Source: Pleurocapsaceae cyanobacterium CSU_1_1 (GTDB lineage Bacteria > Cyanobacteriota > Cyanobacteriia > Cyanobacteriales > Xenococcaceae). Taken from it: 53,427 bases of DNA. Of the stretch, positions 41,702 through 50,952 are shown piece after piece. How positions within the stretch are numbered: position 1 is the stretch's first letter; each line of letters opens with the position of its first letter. Where the stretch lies: contig JAAUOU010000012.1 of NCBI GenBank assembly GCA_012034765.1, positions 1-53,427 on the forward strand, in the 5' to 3' direction. The notes under the pieces are model-generated. The model was not told the origin of the DNA and did not search any database. It saw nothing but the letters and a program-made list of their open reading frames with translations. The position numbers were made by a program, and so were the translations under genes.

Positions 41702-42097
41702 TTAGTTTTCATTACGGGGATAGTATCTGTGTAGACAATCCTTGAGAGTTTGGGAATTAAAAATAATTGGTAGAAAATGAATACTGTTAACTTCTTTGAA
41801 ATAAAACAAAATAGGAACTGGCGACCAAAATATTTCCCAGTTTAACCACTCACTATAAGGAAAACTACGAATTATTTTTCCTGTTCGCAAGACATTTAGA
41901 GCCTGATCGGTAAACTGAAGTCTAATTAAAAATGTTTGAACAGTCAAAAACAAACCTAAAATGGCGATCGCACCAGCCAACCACAATGAGAGCCAAGAGA
42001 ACCCCACGGCTCCTAAAATTAGAAACACAGGAATTTTAAAATCTGGAGTAAGTTCAATAATTTCGGCGGAGTTTTCTGTTGCTATATTAGTGGTCAT
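41702..42097 (-). CDS. DUF3119-type membrane protein
   Basis: 131 residues. Two membrane helices lie at about 22-42 (IPVFLILGAVGFSWLSLWL) and 43-60 (AGAIAILGLFLTVQTFLI). A cytoplasmic PH-like segment follows (FTDQALNVLRTGKIIRSFPYSEWLNWEIFWSPVPILFYFKEVNSIHFLPIIF). The pattern fits DUF3119, a cyanobacterial/plastid family of unknown function. It lies 55 bases upstream of, and on the same strand as, the DUF3086 gene, so they are probably one operon with pmbA and lnt. The family name rests on recall. Confidence 0.75.
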   Translation of the reverse strand: MTTNIATENSAEIIELTPDFKIPVFLILGAVGFSWLSLWLAGAIAILGLFLTVQTFLIRLQFTDQALNVLRTGKIIRSFPYSEWLNWEIFWSPVPILFYFKEVNSIHFLPIIFNSQTLKDCLHRYYPRNEN

Positions 42098-42342
42098 GGG
42101 CTGATTTTAATGATGTTGAGCGGCTTGCTAGCGACTCTCTCCAATAAGTGCGATCGCGCTTACCTAAGAGATTACTCCTATTTTACAACGAGCCTTATTC
42201 TAACTCAGGTAGGTCGCCTCGTATTTAGGCGTTGCAGAATTCAGATAGATGAGGGACGAGATAGATTAGCATTTATACTCGCAGGTATTATGGTTAAAAT
42301 TAAATTAAGCAATTATCAATATTTAATTAACGCTTCCTCGAT

Positions 42343-43320
42343 TTGAATAAAACTAGTTTATTAACTTCTTCTGAAAAAACCCAAGAGGCAGATGAAAATT
42401 TATCTCAAAACAAGCTAATTACAACTGGTTTCAGCTTGGTGATCTTGGCGATCGCTATTGTCGCCCTAGCTTTTTCTCCCATCTTTACTAAACTTGGCGA
42501 GTTAGAACTTAATCCAACCACAATAATTTTTAATCGCCTCTGGATTTCCAGCATAATTGTGGGCTGTTGGCAGCTAATCGGCACTTTTCAAGCCGAGCAA
42601 ACTAGCTTAACTAAATCCAAATTTAACTATCAAGAGCAAGGATTACTTTTTTTAGCTAGCTTTTGCGCCACTGCATCTGCCTTATTGTGGGCAATATCTT
42701 TTACTCAAACCAGTATTGCCAGTTCAACAGTCCTACGCAGTCTAACACCCTTATTTATCAGTTTCGGGGCTTGGCTAATCTTGAAACAACAGTTTAAGAG
42801 CCAATTTATCATCGGCATGATTATAGCAATCATCGGCGCAATGGTGATAGGTTGGGACGATCTGCAAGTAGGTAACGATTATCTAGTTGGCGATGGTGTT
42901 GCGCTTCTTTCTGCTGCCTTACATGGAGTAAACATTTTGACTGTTGGTTATTTACGTGAGCGGGGTTGTACAACGGAACGGGTATTGTTCTGGCGGTGTG
43001 CTAGTGGTTCGCTGATCATCTTGCCTGTCTTGTTGTTAACCAATGCTCAACTGTTCCCAATTTCTCTTCAGGGTTGGTTAACCGTAATTGCTTTAGCGGT
43101 GGTTTGTCAGACTTTTGGACAGGGTTTGCTAGTGTTTAGTCTCAAGCAATTCTCATCTAGTTTTGTCGGCATTTTTGCTTTGTTGAAACCTTTGATCACT
43201 GCTATATTAGCCTGGGTTATATTTGCCGAAGGTATTAATATTGTTAATGCGATCGCCTTAGTTTTAATTTTAGTTGGTATTTATCTAGCGCAGTCTAGCA
43301 ATTCTTCAACTCCAACATAA
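42343..43320 (+). CDS. EamA/DMT-superfamily transporter
   Basis: 325 residues with ten membrane helices arranged as two EamA repeats. The first begins FSLVILAIAIVALAFSPIFTKLGELELNP, and the second begins near YLVGDGVALLSAALHGVNILTVGYL and ends AILAWVIFAEGINIVNAIALVLILVGIYLAQ. DMT transporters export or import small metabolites, and specificity cannot be told. The first usable start is TTG 42343, after an in-frame stop at 42328; there is no Shine-Dalgarno. The next in-frame ATG is deep inside the protein, so TTG or another rare start must be used. It is divergent from the DUF3119 gene. Confidence 0.85.
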   Translation: MNKTSLLTSSEKTQEADENLSQNKLITTGFSLVILAIAIVALAFSPIFTKLGELELNPTTIIFNRLWISSIIVGCWQLIGTFQAEQTSLTKSKFNYQEQGLLFLASFCATASALLWAISFTQTSIASSTVLRSLTPLFISFGAWLILKQQFKSQFIIGMIIAIIGAMVIGWDDLQVGNDYLVGDGVALLSAALHGVNILTVGYLRERGCTTERVLFWRCASGSLIILPVLLLTNAQLFPISLQGWLTVIALAVVCQTFGQGLLVFSLKQFSSSFVGIFALLKPLITAILAWVIFAEGINIVNAIALVLILVGIYLAQSSNSSTPT

Positions 43321-43334
43321 ACATAATTGATCGA

Positions 43335-44210
43335 TCATTCATTTACCTGAGAATGTTTTGATGGTCTAATTTTTGATCCATATATACGCGAATATACCTG
43401 AGTAAATTCAGCCCCAAACAAAATAATCTGCGCTGAATAATAGATCCAAGCCAGTAAGACAATTAGAGAACCAGCAGCACCATAGGCTGAACCTAAACTA
43501 CCTTTACTTAGGTATACACCAAGTAAAAACTTCCCAAACAGAAATAGTATGGCTGTCATTACAGAACCGACAAAAACATCTTTCCAAACAATTTTGGCAT
43601 CGGGAACATATTTGAACATTAACCCAAAGATAAAAGTCATCAAGCCCAAAGAGACAATCAAGTCTAAATTTTCCCAGAGAATTGCCGAACCTGGCAGATA
43701 GTCTATCTGATATTTACTTAACGTAGATAGTACTGCGCTTAAAATAAGCGATAAAATCAACAAAAACCCGATCGCCAATACCATCAGAAAAGAGGAAATT
43801 CGTTTACGAACAAAGATCTTCATCCCTTTTCCTGGCTGGGGCTTTACTTTCCACACCGTATTTAGAGCATCCTGTAGTTGGGCAAAAAAACCTGAAGCAC
43901 CAAGCAACAGCACGCCAATACTAATCAAAGAGGCAACTCCTTTGATTTCAGGTTGGTTAATATTATTGAGCGCCATCAAAACGGGTTGAACTCCGTCTTT
44001 TCCCACCAAATCAGTAAGCTGCTGGGTAATTTGTGTTTGAGCGGTTTGCTGTCCAAAAAATGTCCCAGCAATAGCGATCGCAATTACTAATAAAGGTGAA
44101 ATAGAAAAAACTGCGTAATAGGCTAGAGCTGCTGCAATACGAGATGCGTTATCTTCTTGCCACTCCTTAAAGGTTTCTCGAAATAATCTAGCAATTTTGC
44201 GTAAATTCAT
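43335..44210 (-). CDS. YihY/BrkB family membrane protein
   Basis: 291 residues with six membrane helices and the family signature near the N-terminus: FKEWQEDNASRIAAALAYYAVFSISPLLVIAIA. Later motifs are SIGVLLLGASGFFAQLQDALNTVW, VWKDVFVGSVMTAILFLFGKFLLGVYL and YGAAGSLIVLLAWIYYSAQIILFGAEF. The family was once labelled ribonuclease BN or virulence factor BrkB, but its real role, perhaps lipid or solute transport, is unsettled. It converges on the DMT transporter gene, 14 bases apart, and is divergent from coaE. Confidence 0.9.
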   Translation of the reverse strand: MNLRKIARLFRETFKEWQEDNASRIAAALAYYAVFSISPLLVIAIAIAGTFFGQQTAQTQITQQLTDLVGKDGVQPVLMALNNINQPEIKGVASLISIGVLLLGASGFFAQLQDALNTVWKVKPQPGKGMKIFVRKRISSFLMVLAIGFLLILSLILSAVLSTLSKYQIDYLPGSAILWENLDLIVSLGLMTFIFGLMFKYVPDAKIVWKDVFVGSVMTAILFLFGKFLLGVYLSKGSLGSAYGAAGSLIVLLAWIYYSAQIILFGAEFTQVYSRIYGSKIRPSKHSQVNE

Positions 44211-44308
44211 TTACCTAGGGAATTATTGATGATCAAGAAAATATCCAGTATAAAGCTGCTCAGGATAAAATTGCCTTAATCTGAACTTAGTATAGAAAGA
44301 AACTGCTT

Positions 44309-44935
44309 ATGTACCCAAGCTTCATGAGTAGATTATTTACTATGCCGAATTTAGCGAAACGACTGATTGGATTGACGGGAGGAATTGGTACAGGCAAAAC
44401 TACTGTTTCTGATTACCTCGCAGATCGATATGCTTTACCAGTCTTGGATGCAGATATCTATGCCAGAGAAGCCGTGGCTCAAGGTTCTCAAATTTTATCA
44501 GCTATTTTTCAGCGATATGGTAACCAGGTTAAATCAGCCGATGGGAATCTTAATCGCTCTGCTTTAGGGGAGATTATTTTTAACAATCCTCAAGAAAAAC
44601 AGTGGCTAGAGCAGCAGATTCATCCTTTTGTGCGCGATCGCTTTGCTCAAGAACTACAGCAGCTAAAAAGTAAGATAGTAGTATTGTCTATTCCTCTCTT
44701 GTTTGAAGCTAATTTAATGGCTTTGGTGACGGAAATTTGGGTGGTGAGTTGCGATCGCTCTCTCCAAATTAGTCGCTTACAGCAGCGCAATGGTTTGACC
44801 CCTCAACAAGCAGCTACCAGGATCGATAGTCAAATGTCTTTGGCACAAAAAGTAGCTTTGGCCGATGTGGTTTTGACTAATAACGCTGGATTAGCAGAAC
44901 TTTATGCCCAAGTTGATGCCGCTCTTCAATCTTGA
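44309..44935 (+). CDS. coaE: dephospho-CoA kinase
   Basis: 208 residues from the first ATG. It phosphorylates dephospho-CoA, the last step of CoA synthesis. P-loop GLTGGIGTGKTTV, then VLDADIYAREAV (Asp that binds substrate), GDMV-type spacing to NRSALGEIIF, LEQQIHPFVR and VLSIPLLFEA. The family start most likely corresponds to MPNLAKRLIGLTGG at 44342, because the extra MYPSFMSRLFT is unusual; ATG 44327 is also possible. It stands alone. CTGCGATCGCAG followed by a T-rich tract at 45046 may terminate it. Confidence 0.92.
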   Translation: MYPSFMSRLFTMPNLAKRLIGLTGGIGTGKTTVSDYLADRYALPVLDADIYAREAVAQGSQILSAIFQRYGNQVKSADGNLNRSALGEIIFNNPQEKQWLEQQIHPFVRDRFAQELQQLKSKIVVLSIPLLFEANLMALVTEIWVVSCDRSLQISRLQQRNGLTPQQAATRIDSQMSLAQKVALADVVLTNNAGLAELYAQVDAALQS

Positions 44936-45095
44936 ACTAGAAATGATTGTCAAGAAAAATAAAGAATATGAGCTTTTAATAAATTGGTAACAATAGCTAC
45001 AGAAATTAGCTATATTATCTATGTGTAGAGAAAAAATTCTATCTGCTGCGATCGCAGTGGGTATTTTTTATTTTTAAACAAGAAATATTCGCAGA

Positions 45096-45488
45096 ATGTT
45101 AAATTTATCCCGTTCGACAAATTATCGAGATGCCCCAAACTACCTTGAATTGGAGGATAACTTGATTTCACATCCTTCAGCAAAGATTAGCTTGCCTCGT
45201 CACATATCTTCTTTAGAAAGTCCTCAACATAATCGGACAACTAATGCGAGAATGCATCAAATTGCTCAAAAATGCCCGACAAACCCAGATGCTTACCCAG
45301 CAGCAGCGACTAACCTAGCTGTCAATATTCTTCGCTACCAGTTGCAAGACAGTATGGCTCAACAAAAGCACCTAGAAAACCTGCGCAACAATCTTCAACA
45401 TCGTTTAGCAATAGCCCAGACAAATAAAAACTGCCAGCTTGTAACTATGCTGCAAGAGGAATCGAGACAATTAGAAACAAGTAAGTAA
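45096..45488 (+). CDS. hypothetical protein with C-terminal coiled coil
   Basis: 130 residues of no family that I recognise. The first 60 are polar and probably unstructured (SRSTNYRDAPNYLELEDNL...). Residues about 62-125 read as helix: NPDAYPAAATNLAVNILRYQ, then a Gln/Lys/Glu-rich coil (DSMAQQKHLENLRNNLQHRLAIAQTNKN...). There is no signal peptide, membrane helix or metal motif. The upstream gap carries an ATATTATCTATG promoter-like box near 45010. It lies between coaE and a convergent small gene. It is likely real by codon pattern but functionally blank. Confidence 0.6.
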   Translation: MLNLSRSTNYRDAPNYLELEDNLISHPSAKISLPRHISSLESPQHNRTTNARMHQIAQKCPTNPDAYPAAATNLAVNILRYQLQDSMAQQKHLENLRNNLQHRLAIAQTNKNCQLVTMLQEESRQLETSK

Positions 45489-45521
45489 ATAAGCTGCTCA
45501 AGATTTTAACTTTAATCAAGA

Positions 45522-45905
45522 TCAAGCCTTCTTAGCAATAAGGTATTGGCGCAAACGGAATAGGCTTAAAGTCTGACCAAGGTTGAGGGGTAAAATCGAC
45601 ACCCCTTCCAAACGAGATTGCAACCAACCATCGCCCCAGTGCCATTCATGAAAACCATCAATTCCTTTGCTCAGTAGTAGGCGGAGGCTGTGATCGTCAA
45701 CAAAATCAACCTTGTGATTGATCTCTACAAATCCCAAAGAGCTAACGAAAGTATCTCCAAGACTTAACTTGCCAGATAGGGAGGCAAAGCTTTGGGGCCA
45801 CATCCATTGCTTCAAGCGATCGCGCTCCAGTAAACTGTCTTTAATCATTTGCTCTGAGGCGTTAACTTCAATTCGCAAGTTGCTTTGCTGAAAATTTCCC
45901 AACAT
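45522..45905 (-). CDS. hypothetical protein, possible SRPBCC fold
   Basis: 127 residues. The pattern of an N-terminal strand (NLRIEVNASEQMIKDSLLERDRLKQWMWP), many amphipathic strands (KVDFVDDHSLRLLLSKGIDGFHEWHWGDGWLQSRLEGVSILP) and a closing helix (LGQTLSLFRLRQYLIAKK) is like START/polyketide-cyclase (SRPBCC) lipid- or ligand-binding folds. The WMWP motif after the first helix also recalls such proteins. This is only a fold guess. ATG 45905 lacks a clear Shine-Dalgarno. It is convergent with the gene at 45096 and divergent from hemE, 269 bases away with nothing readable between. Confidence 0.65.
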   Translation of the reverse strand: MLGNFQQSNLRIEVNASEQMIKDSLLERDRLKQWMWPQSFASLSGKLSLGDTFVSSLGFVEINHKVDFVDDHSLRLLLSKGIDGFHEWHWGDGWLQSRLEGVSILPLNLGQTLSLFRLRQYLIAKKA

Positions 45906-46174
45906 ATTCGCTCAACCTTAATTTTCAGGGTGTTTACTGTTAATCAACCCTAATATCAGTTTAGTTGAATTTTTGAGGTAGTTTCAACAGAAAAGTTTTT
46001 GAACTTTGTAGTAACCTACAGAAAGAGAATTGCCGATCACAGATTCAAAACTTTTGGTAGTCAAAGATCGGAGTTAGCTTCACATAATTAAACAATCCTT
46101 CAAGCTAATCAAACCCTTGTGGAATGGTAAGCTAGCAGTTGCACTAAAAAAAATATTAAACAGGAATTAATAAA

Positions 46175-47236
46175 ATGAGCGAAGTACAGGAAACGCCATT
46201 ACTGTTAAGAGCAGCTCGTGGCGAAAAATTAGAGCGTCCTCCTGTTTGGATGATGCGCCAAGCGGGAAGGTATATGAAAGCATATCGTGATATCCGAGAT
46301 AAATATCCCAGCTTTCGTGAACGTTCTGAGATTCCTGAAGTAGCAATTGAAATCTCTTTGCAGCCTTGGAAAGCTTTCCAACCCGACGGCGTAATCATGT
46401 TCTCCGACATTGTTACCCCTCTTCCTGGCTTGGGTATTGAAATGGATATTGCCGAAGGGAAAGGGCCAATTATCAGTTTGCCAATTCGCTCACAGCAGCA
46501 GGTAGATAAACTACACGCTTTAGAACCAGAAGAGTCTCTACCTTTTATTAAAACTATTTTAGAAAGCTTGCGCTCGGAAGTAAATAATCAATCCACCGTC
46601 TTAGGTTTTGTTGGTGCGCCTTGGACTCTGGCTGCTTATGCCGTAGAAGGTAAAGGTTCAAAAACCTACTCTAATATTAAGGGAATGGCATTTTCCGACC
46701 CGACTATTTTACACCAGCTATTGAGCAAGCTAGCAGATGCGATCGCTACTTATGTCTGCTACCAAATTGACTGTGGCGCTCAGGCAGTACAGATGTTTGA
46801 TTCTTGGGCGGGACAGCTATGTCCCCAAGATTACGAAGCTTTCGCCTTACCTTACCAACAGCAGGTATTTCGTCAGGTAAAACAAACACATCCTGATACA
46901 CCACTAATTTTGTTAGTTAGCGGTAGTGCTGGCTTATTAGAGCGCATGACTCCTTCTGGGGCAGATATTGTCAACGTAGACTGGACAGTGGATATGGCTG
47001 AAGCTAGACAGAGACTAGGCAAAGAGATGAAGGTACAGGGAAATATCGATCCTGGTGTTTTGTTTGGTTCTCATGACGTGATTCGCGATCGCATTTTAGA
47101 TACAATTCGCAAAGCGGGTAATCAAGGACACATCCTCAACTTGGGACACGGAGTATTAGTCGGGACTCCTGAAGATAATGTTCGCTATTTCTTTGAAACC
47201 GCCAAGCAAGCAGATCAATTATTAGCACACGCTTAA
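46175..47236 (+). CDS. hemE: uroporphyrinogen decarboxylase
   Basis: 353 residues; it converts uroporphyrinogen III to coproporphyrinogen III for heme and chlorophyll. Both family signatures are present: [13 protein letters not shown] (about 21-33, with the substrate-binding Arg) and [16 protein letters not shown] (about 147-162). [11 protein letters not shown] carries the essential Asp, QMFDSWAG the substrate Tyr/Asp region, and LNLGHGV the C-terminal motif. Length is normal. AGGAATTAATAAAATG gives the ribosome-binding site. The TAA stop (47234-47236) overlaps the first unit of an eight-copy heptamer repeat. Confidence 0.97.
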   Translation: MSEVQETPLLLRAARGEKLERPPVWMMRQAGRYMKAYRDIRDKYPSFRERSEIPEVAIEISLQPWKAFQPDGVIMFSDIVTPLPGLGIEMDIAEGKGPIISLPIRSQQQVDKLHALEPEESLPFIKTILESLRSEVNNQSTVLGFVGAPWTLAAYAVEGKGSKTYSNIKGMAFSDPTILHQLLSKLADAIATYVCYQIDCGAQAVQMFDSWAGQLCPQDYEAFALPYQQQVFRQVKQTHPDTPLILLVSGSAGLLERMTPSGADIVNVDWTVDMAEARQRLGKEMKVQGNIDPGVLFGSHDVIRDRILDTIRKAGNQGHILNLGHGVLVGTPEDNVRYFFETAKQADQLLAHA

Positions 47237-47290
47237 CATTGAACATTGAACATTGAACATTGAACATTGAACATTGAACATTGAACATTG
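47235..47290. repeat. heptanucleotide tandem repeat, 8 copies of AACATTG
   Basis: Exactly eight perfect units of AACATTG begin within the hemE stop codon and run into the gap before the convergent COP23 gene. The 56-base length equals that of the tract at 14867. Confidence 0.95.
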
Positions 47291-47363
47291 AACAGTAGGG
47301 TGGGCAAGGAAACAACTCAGTTTTTGCGTCCAAAAGCCCACTCATGCCCACCAAATCTTCAAC

Positions 47364-48191
47364 TTACTTAAACAAAGCTGGCTTTCGTTCAGAACTACTA
47401 GGCTTGGGTGTAGCAGCTTGGCTTTTTAGATATTGTCCTGTACCACCATCAGCAGGATCTAAGAATGGTTTGAGATTAATGTCTTCAGGTGAAGATTTAC
47501 GGGAATTATTACTGCTGTTTCTACTACCGCCATTAATGACCTTGCCAATTTCGCCTAAAATATCGCTCCCTTCTCCCTGGCGATCGCCAAAGGTATAGAC
47601 TCCTTGAGTTGAACCACCATCATCAGCGACCAAGAGATTATCGAAGATCAAATCGCGAGTTAGCTGTGGATCTTGTCCTGGGGGAACAGTCAACACAATC
47701 CGACAGTCTCTAGGGTCTACTTCGGTCGTGACACAGATAGTATTGTAGCCATTCTCTGCTCCCGTAGTTAACTCCAATAGTCCATCCTCACGATAGGATT
47801 CAAAGCGAGAGGTAATAGCATCACAACGTTTTTCAGGAGTCCAGCCACCACCCAAGGCACTAGGAATTGCCCAAGCATAACCTTGATCGGGTCGGCTTTC
47901 GGGATAATACATGACAGTGTACTCACCATTGACTAATTCACAGCTAAATCGAGTATCTGTATTACGAGTAGTGTTACGATTAGTACGGGAAGGAGAAGTA
48001 GATCCTGGTTGGTCAATAATAACTTCAGGCGGTTGGCTTTGAGAAATGACTTGGCGTAACTGGTTAATATTACCAAAGTTCAAACCTTTAAGATCCAAAG
48101 CATTAACCTTGGTCGGGATGCCCAAAAAAGCGATCGCACCAGGAATAGTAGCTAGTGAAACTAAAGTTTTAAAATGCTGATTTAAATTCAT
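47364..48191 (-). CDS. COP23-domain secreted protein
   Basis: 275 residues. A signal peptide (about 1-31, LVSLATIPGAIAFLGIPTKVNA) precedes a low-complexity linker. The COP23 domain follows (about 75-200): RFSCELVNGEYTVMY, WAIPSALGGGWTPEKRCDAITSRFESY, NTICVTTEVDPRDCRIVLTVPPGQDP and FDNLLVADD. Its four or so Cys could form disulfides outside the cytoplasm. COP23 was described as a circadian oscillating surface-associated protein in a unicellular cyanobacterium. Its biochemical function is unknown. The Pro/Ser-rich tail (AATPKPSSSERKPALFK) is likely disordered. It converges on hemE. Confidence 0.85.
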   Translation of the reverse strand: MNLNQHFKTLVSLATIPGAIAFLGIPTKVNALDLKGLNFGNINQLRQVISQSQPPEVIIDQPGSTSPSRTNRNTTRNTDTRFSCELVNGEYTVMYYPESRPDQGYAWAIPSALGGGWTPEKRCDAITSRFESYREDGLLELTTGAENGYNTICVTTEVDPRDCRIVLTVPPGQDPQLTRDLIFDNLLVADDGGSTQGVYTFGDRQGEGSDILGEIGKVINGGSRNSSNNSRKSSPEDINLKPFLDPADGGTGQYLKSQAATPKPSSSERKPALFK

Positions 48192-48451
48192 AGATCTTAG
48201 TGACTCTTTGATTAATTTCCGCAGAAATAGTTAGTGATGAGTAAAGAATGATGAGGATAATTATGGTTAATACCTCATGTTTGCTTAACGCTTCAGTATA
48301 TTTGACGATCAACAAAAGCAAAAGTTTCAGAGAAACTTAATAAAGTAGTAGATAATAACAGATAAATATTTAGAGATAAGTCTCGTTATTCTATTCATTA
48401 TCAGGCTCGCTCAAAATCAGCGGATTATCGAAAAACAGGGGTTTTATACAA

Positions 48452-49834
48452 TTGAGTGTCAAACAAAGTTATGTGATTGCTGCCGAAGCATGGCAAGCTC
48501 TCGAATCATCTATTATCTACTATCAAGGAAACCCAATTGGCACTTTAGCTGCATGTGACTACAGTTCCCCTGCTTTAAATTACGATCAGTGCTTTGTCCG
48601 AGATTTTGTGCCTGCTGCTCTGATATTTTTAACCAGAGGCAGAACGGAAATTGTCCGTAATTTTTTGCTTGAGACTCTTAAACTACAGATCAAAGAAAAG
48701 CAGCTCGATTTTTTGGAGCCTGGGCGCGGATTAATGCCAGCTAGCTTTAAGGTACTGCATCAGGGAGATGGGGAATTTCTCAAAGCTGATTTTGGCGACC
48801 ATGCCATTGGTCGAGTTACTCCTGTAGATTCTTGTCTGTGGTGGACTTTTTTGCTGAGAGCTTACGTCAAAGCAACGGGAGAAAGTTCTTTTGCTCACAG
48901 CCCTGAAATGCAAAAGGGCATTAGATTGATTATTGAGCTTTGTCTCTCGGCAAGATTTGATATGTACCCAACTTTACTAGTTCCTGATGGAGCTTGTATG
49001 ATTGATCGTCGCATGGGCATTAATGGACATCCTTTGGAGATTCAGGCGCTATTTCATACTACTCTGCGCTGCGCCAAAGAACTGTTGCTCTACAACAAGG
49101 AAAATGCCAAAATTCTTCAGGCAATCGAAAATCGTATTCCTCCCTTGACTAGCCATATTCGCCATAATTATTGGCTAGATCCAGAAAAGCTCAACGTCAT
49201 TTATCGCTACCATGCGGAAGAATATGGGGAAGATGCTTTAAATCAGTTTAATATTTATGCTGAATCAATTCCCTATGCTGAACTAAGTGAATGGTTTCCT
49301 GAACAAGGCGGTTATTTGGCTGGTAATTTAGGTCCTTCTCACCTGGACTGTCGGTTTTTCTCTTTAGGCAATATGATGTCGATTTTGTCCTCTTTAGTAA
49401 CGCTGCAACAGGGACAAATTATTCTACACACCATTGAGCAAAAATGGGAAGATTTAATTGGCTGGATGCCGATGAAAATTTGTTTTCCTGCTCTCAAGAA
49501 TCGAGACTGGCAGATTCTGACTGGCTGTGACCCCAAAAATCGTCCTTGGTCATATCATAATGGGGGCAACTGGCCCGTTTTATTAGGCTTTTTTGTCGCA
49601 GCAGCGGTTAAGATGGATCGTTTAGATCTAGCCCAAAGAGCAGTTGATGTTGCAGCCAAACGTTTACATAAAGACGAATGGGCAGAGTATTATGATGGTA
49701 AAAACGGTCGTCTGGTGGGGAAAGAAGCTAGAAAGTATCAGAATTGGACAATATCTAGCTTTTTATTGGCTCAAGAGTTAATCGATGAACCTAAATACCT
49801 CGACTGGATCTCTCATGATTGGGTAAAGCTGTGA
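48452..49834 (+). CDS. neutral/alkaline invertase (GH100)
   Basis: A 460-residue enzyme splitting sucrose to glucose and fructose in the cytoplasm. Family motifs in order: CDYSSPALNYDQCFVRDFVPAAL (35-56), EPGRGLMPASFKV (89-101), FGDHAIGRVTPVDSCLWW (114-131, the segment that I believe carries the catalytic Asp), RMGINGHPLEIQALF, HLDCRFFSLGN and CDPKNRPWSYHNGGNWPVLLG. Cyanobacterial and plant invertases of this kind share this length. There is no signal peptide. The start is TTG 48452; no ATG fits near the conserved beginning. The product fructose could feed the PfkB kinase at 31104. Confidence 0.92.
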   Translation: MSVKQSYVIAAEAWQALESSIIYYQGNPIGTLAACDYSSPALNYDQCFVRDFVPAALIFLTRGRTEIVRNFLLETLKLQIKEKQLDFLEPGRGLMPASFKVLHQGDGEFLKADFGDHAIGRVTPVDSCLWWTFLLRAYVKATGESSFAHSPEMQKGIRLIIELCLSARFDMYPTLLVPDGACMIDRRMGINGHPLEIQALFHTTLRCAKELLLYNKENAKILQAIENRIPPLTSHIRHNYWLDPEKLNVIYRYHAEEYGEDALNQFNIYAESIPYAELSEWFPEQGGYLAGNLGPSHLDCRFFSLGNMMSILSSLVTLQQGQIILHTIEQKWEDLIGWMPMKICFPALKNRDWQILTGCDPKNRPWSYHNGGNWPVLLGFFVAAAVKMDRLDLAQRAVDVAAKRLHKDEWAEYYDGKNGRLVGKEARKYQNWTISSFLLAQELIDEPKYLDWISHDWVKL

Positions 49835-49860
49835 ACAGTGAACAATGAACAGTGAACAGT
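49833..49860. repeat. heptanucleotide tandem repeat, 4 copies of GAACA(G/A)T
   Basis: Four units of GAACAGT or GAACAAT begin at the invertase stop codon. As at hemE, the tract is joined directly to a gene end. Confidence 0.85.
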
Positions 49861-49935
49861 TAGTAATCAGTTTTTTTCTATTACAACTAACTTTTTTTTC
49901 ACCCAATTATCTGTACTTGATATAATTGCTGATTT

Positions 49936-50840
49936 TTAATCTTGAACTGTTGTAAATAAAGGTTCGATTCCTGCTTGATTGAGAATTTCGGGAATTAAGT
50001 CCTCACGCTTGACTGCCATTAGGTGTACTCCCTGACAAATACCTTGGGCTAGTTTAACCTGCTCTGCTGCGATCTTAACGCCCTCTTCGAGGGGTTTTTC
50101 TGCCTTGGCTAAACGGTCAATTATAGCTTCGGGAATGTCTACTCCTGGTACGTATTTATTGATAAACTTGGCATTTTTAGCTGATTTCAATAAGAAAATG
50201 CCTGCTAAACTGGTTTATCGCTAATTGAGGCAATTTGGGTCATAAATTTATCTAGCTTGTCAAAATCAGTGATCATCTGACTCTGAAAGAATTGCGCTCC
50301 TGCTTCTAATTTCTGCTCAAATCTCTTTTGTAGACTTGACCAGCTTTTTAGCTGAGGATCTACCGCAGCACCAGGAAATAAATTGAGGGCATCATCGGGC
50401 ATAGCTTGATCGTTAAAATCGACTCCGCTATTGAGTTTACTAATTAACTTGAGCAATCTTACCGACTCTAGTTCAAATACTGCTTTAGATTTCTGGTGAT
50501 CTCCTGCTTTAACTGGATCTCCTGTGAGTGCCAAAACATTGCGAATACCCAGGGCATAAGCACCCATCAGATCTGCCTGTAAACCAATACAGTTGCGATC
50601 GCGGCAGGCCATCTGACATACTGGTTCAATACCATGCTGTAAAAGAATTGTGGAAGCGGCGATCGACGACATTCTTAATACTGCACGACTACCATCAGTA
50701 ACATTAACTGCATGAACTCTGTTTGTCAACTTTGATGCTACCTCGATCATTCGAGCAGGGTTTCCCCCTTTTGGTGGCGCAACTTCCGCCGTCAGTAAGA
50801 ACTTTTTATCTAATACTGCCTGTCGAAGATTATTAGTCAT
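49936..50840 (-). CDS. metF: methylenetetrahydrofolate reductase family, frameshifted
   Basis: About 300 residues if one frame is restored. Residues from ATG 50840 (MTNNLRQAVLDKKFLLTAEVAPPKGGNP, then VHAVNVTDGSRA, EPVCQMACRDRN, NVLALTGDPVKAGDH) stop at 50205. The remainder, KSAKNAKFINKYVPGVDIPEAIIDRLAKA...GVHLMAVKREDLIPEILNQAG, continues in another frame to 49936. Adding one T (AAA on the plus strand at 50207-50209) reads SDKPVLAGIFLLKSAKNAK, a clean join with the expected barrel strand. The enzyme makes 5-methyl-THF for methionine synthesis. Since it is a single-copy housekeeping type, an assembly indel is likelier than true loss. A TTG nine bases upstream is an unlikely start. Confidence 0.85.
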
Positions 50841-50952
50841 GTGATACAAGGTTAATTATAATTATTGGTATTTTTTAACCACAAAATCTCAGCTTTGGAT
50901 GGTTATGTTTAATTATTCCCATTATGTTAAGCTAATCCAGCCTAAAGTTAGT

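Noticed and set aside
42110-42346. A 78-codon ORF between the DUF3119 and DMT transporter genes
   Set aside because: It has no ribosome-binding site, its composition is odd for this genome (many Arg and Cys), it lies over the divergent promoter region and it overlaps the DMT start. Probably chance.
45046-45075. CTGCGATCGCAG plus T-rich tract as a firm terminator of coaE
   Set aside because: The palindrome is a HIP1 site, abundant in the genome, and the T tract is interrupted. Mentioned only as a possibility.
47235-47290. Tandem repeats as a CRISPR array
   Set aside because: Units are 7 bases without spacers, and no cas genes are present in the window.
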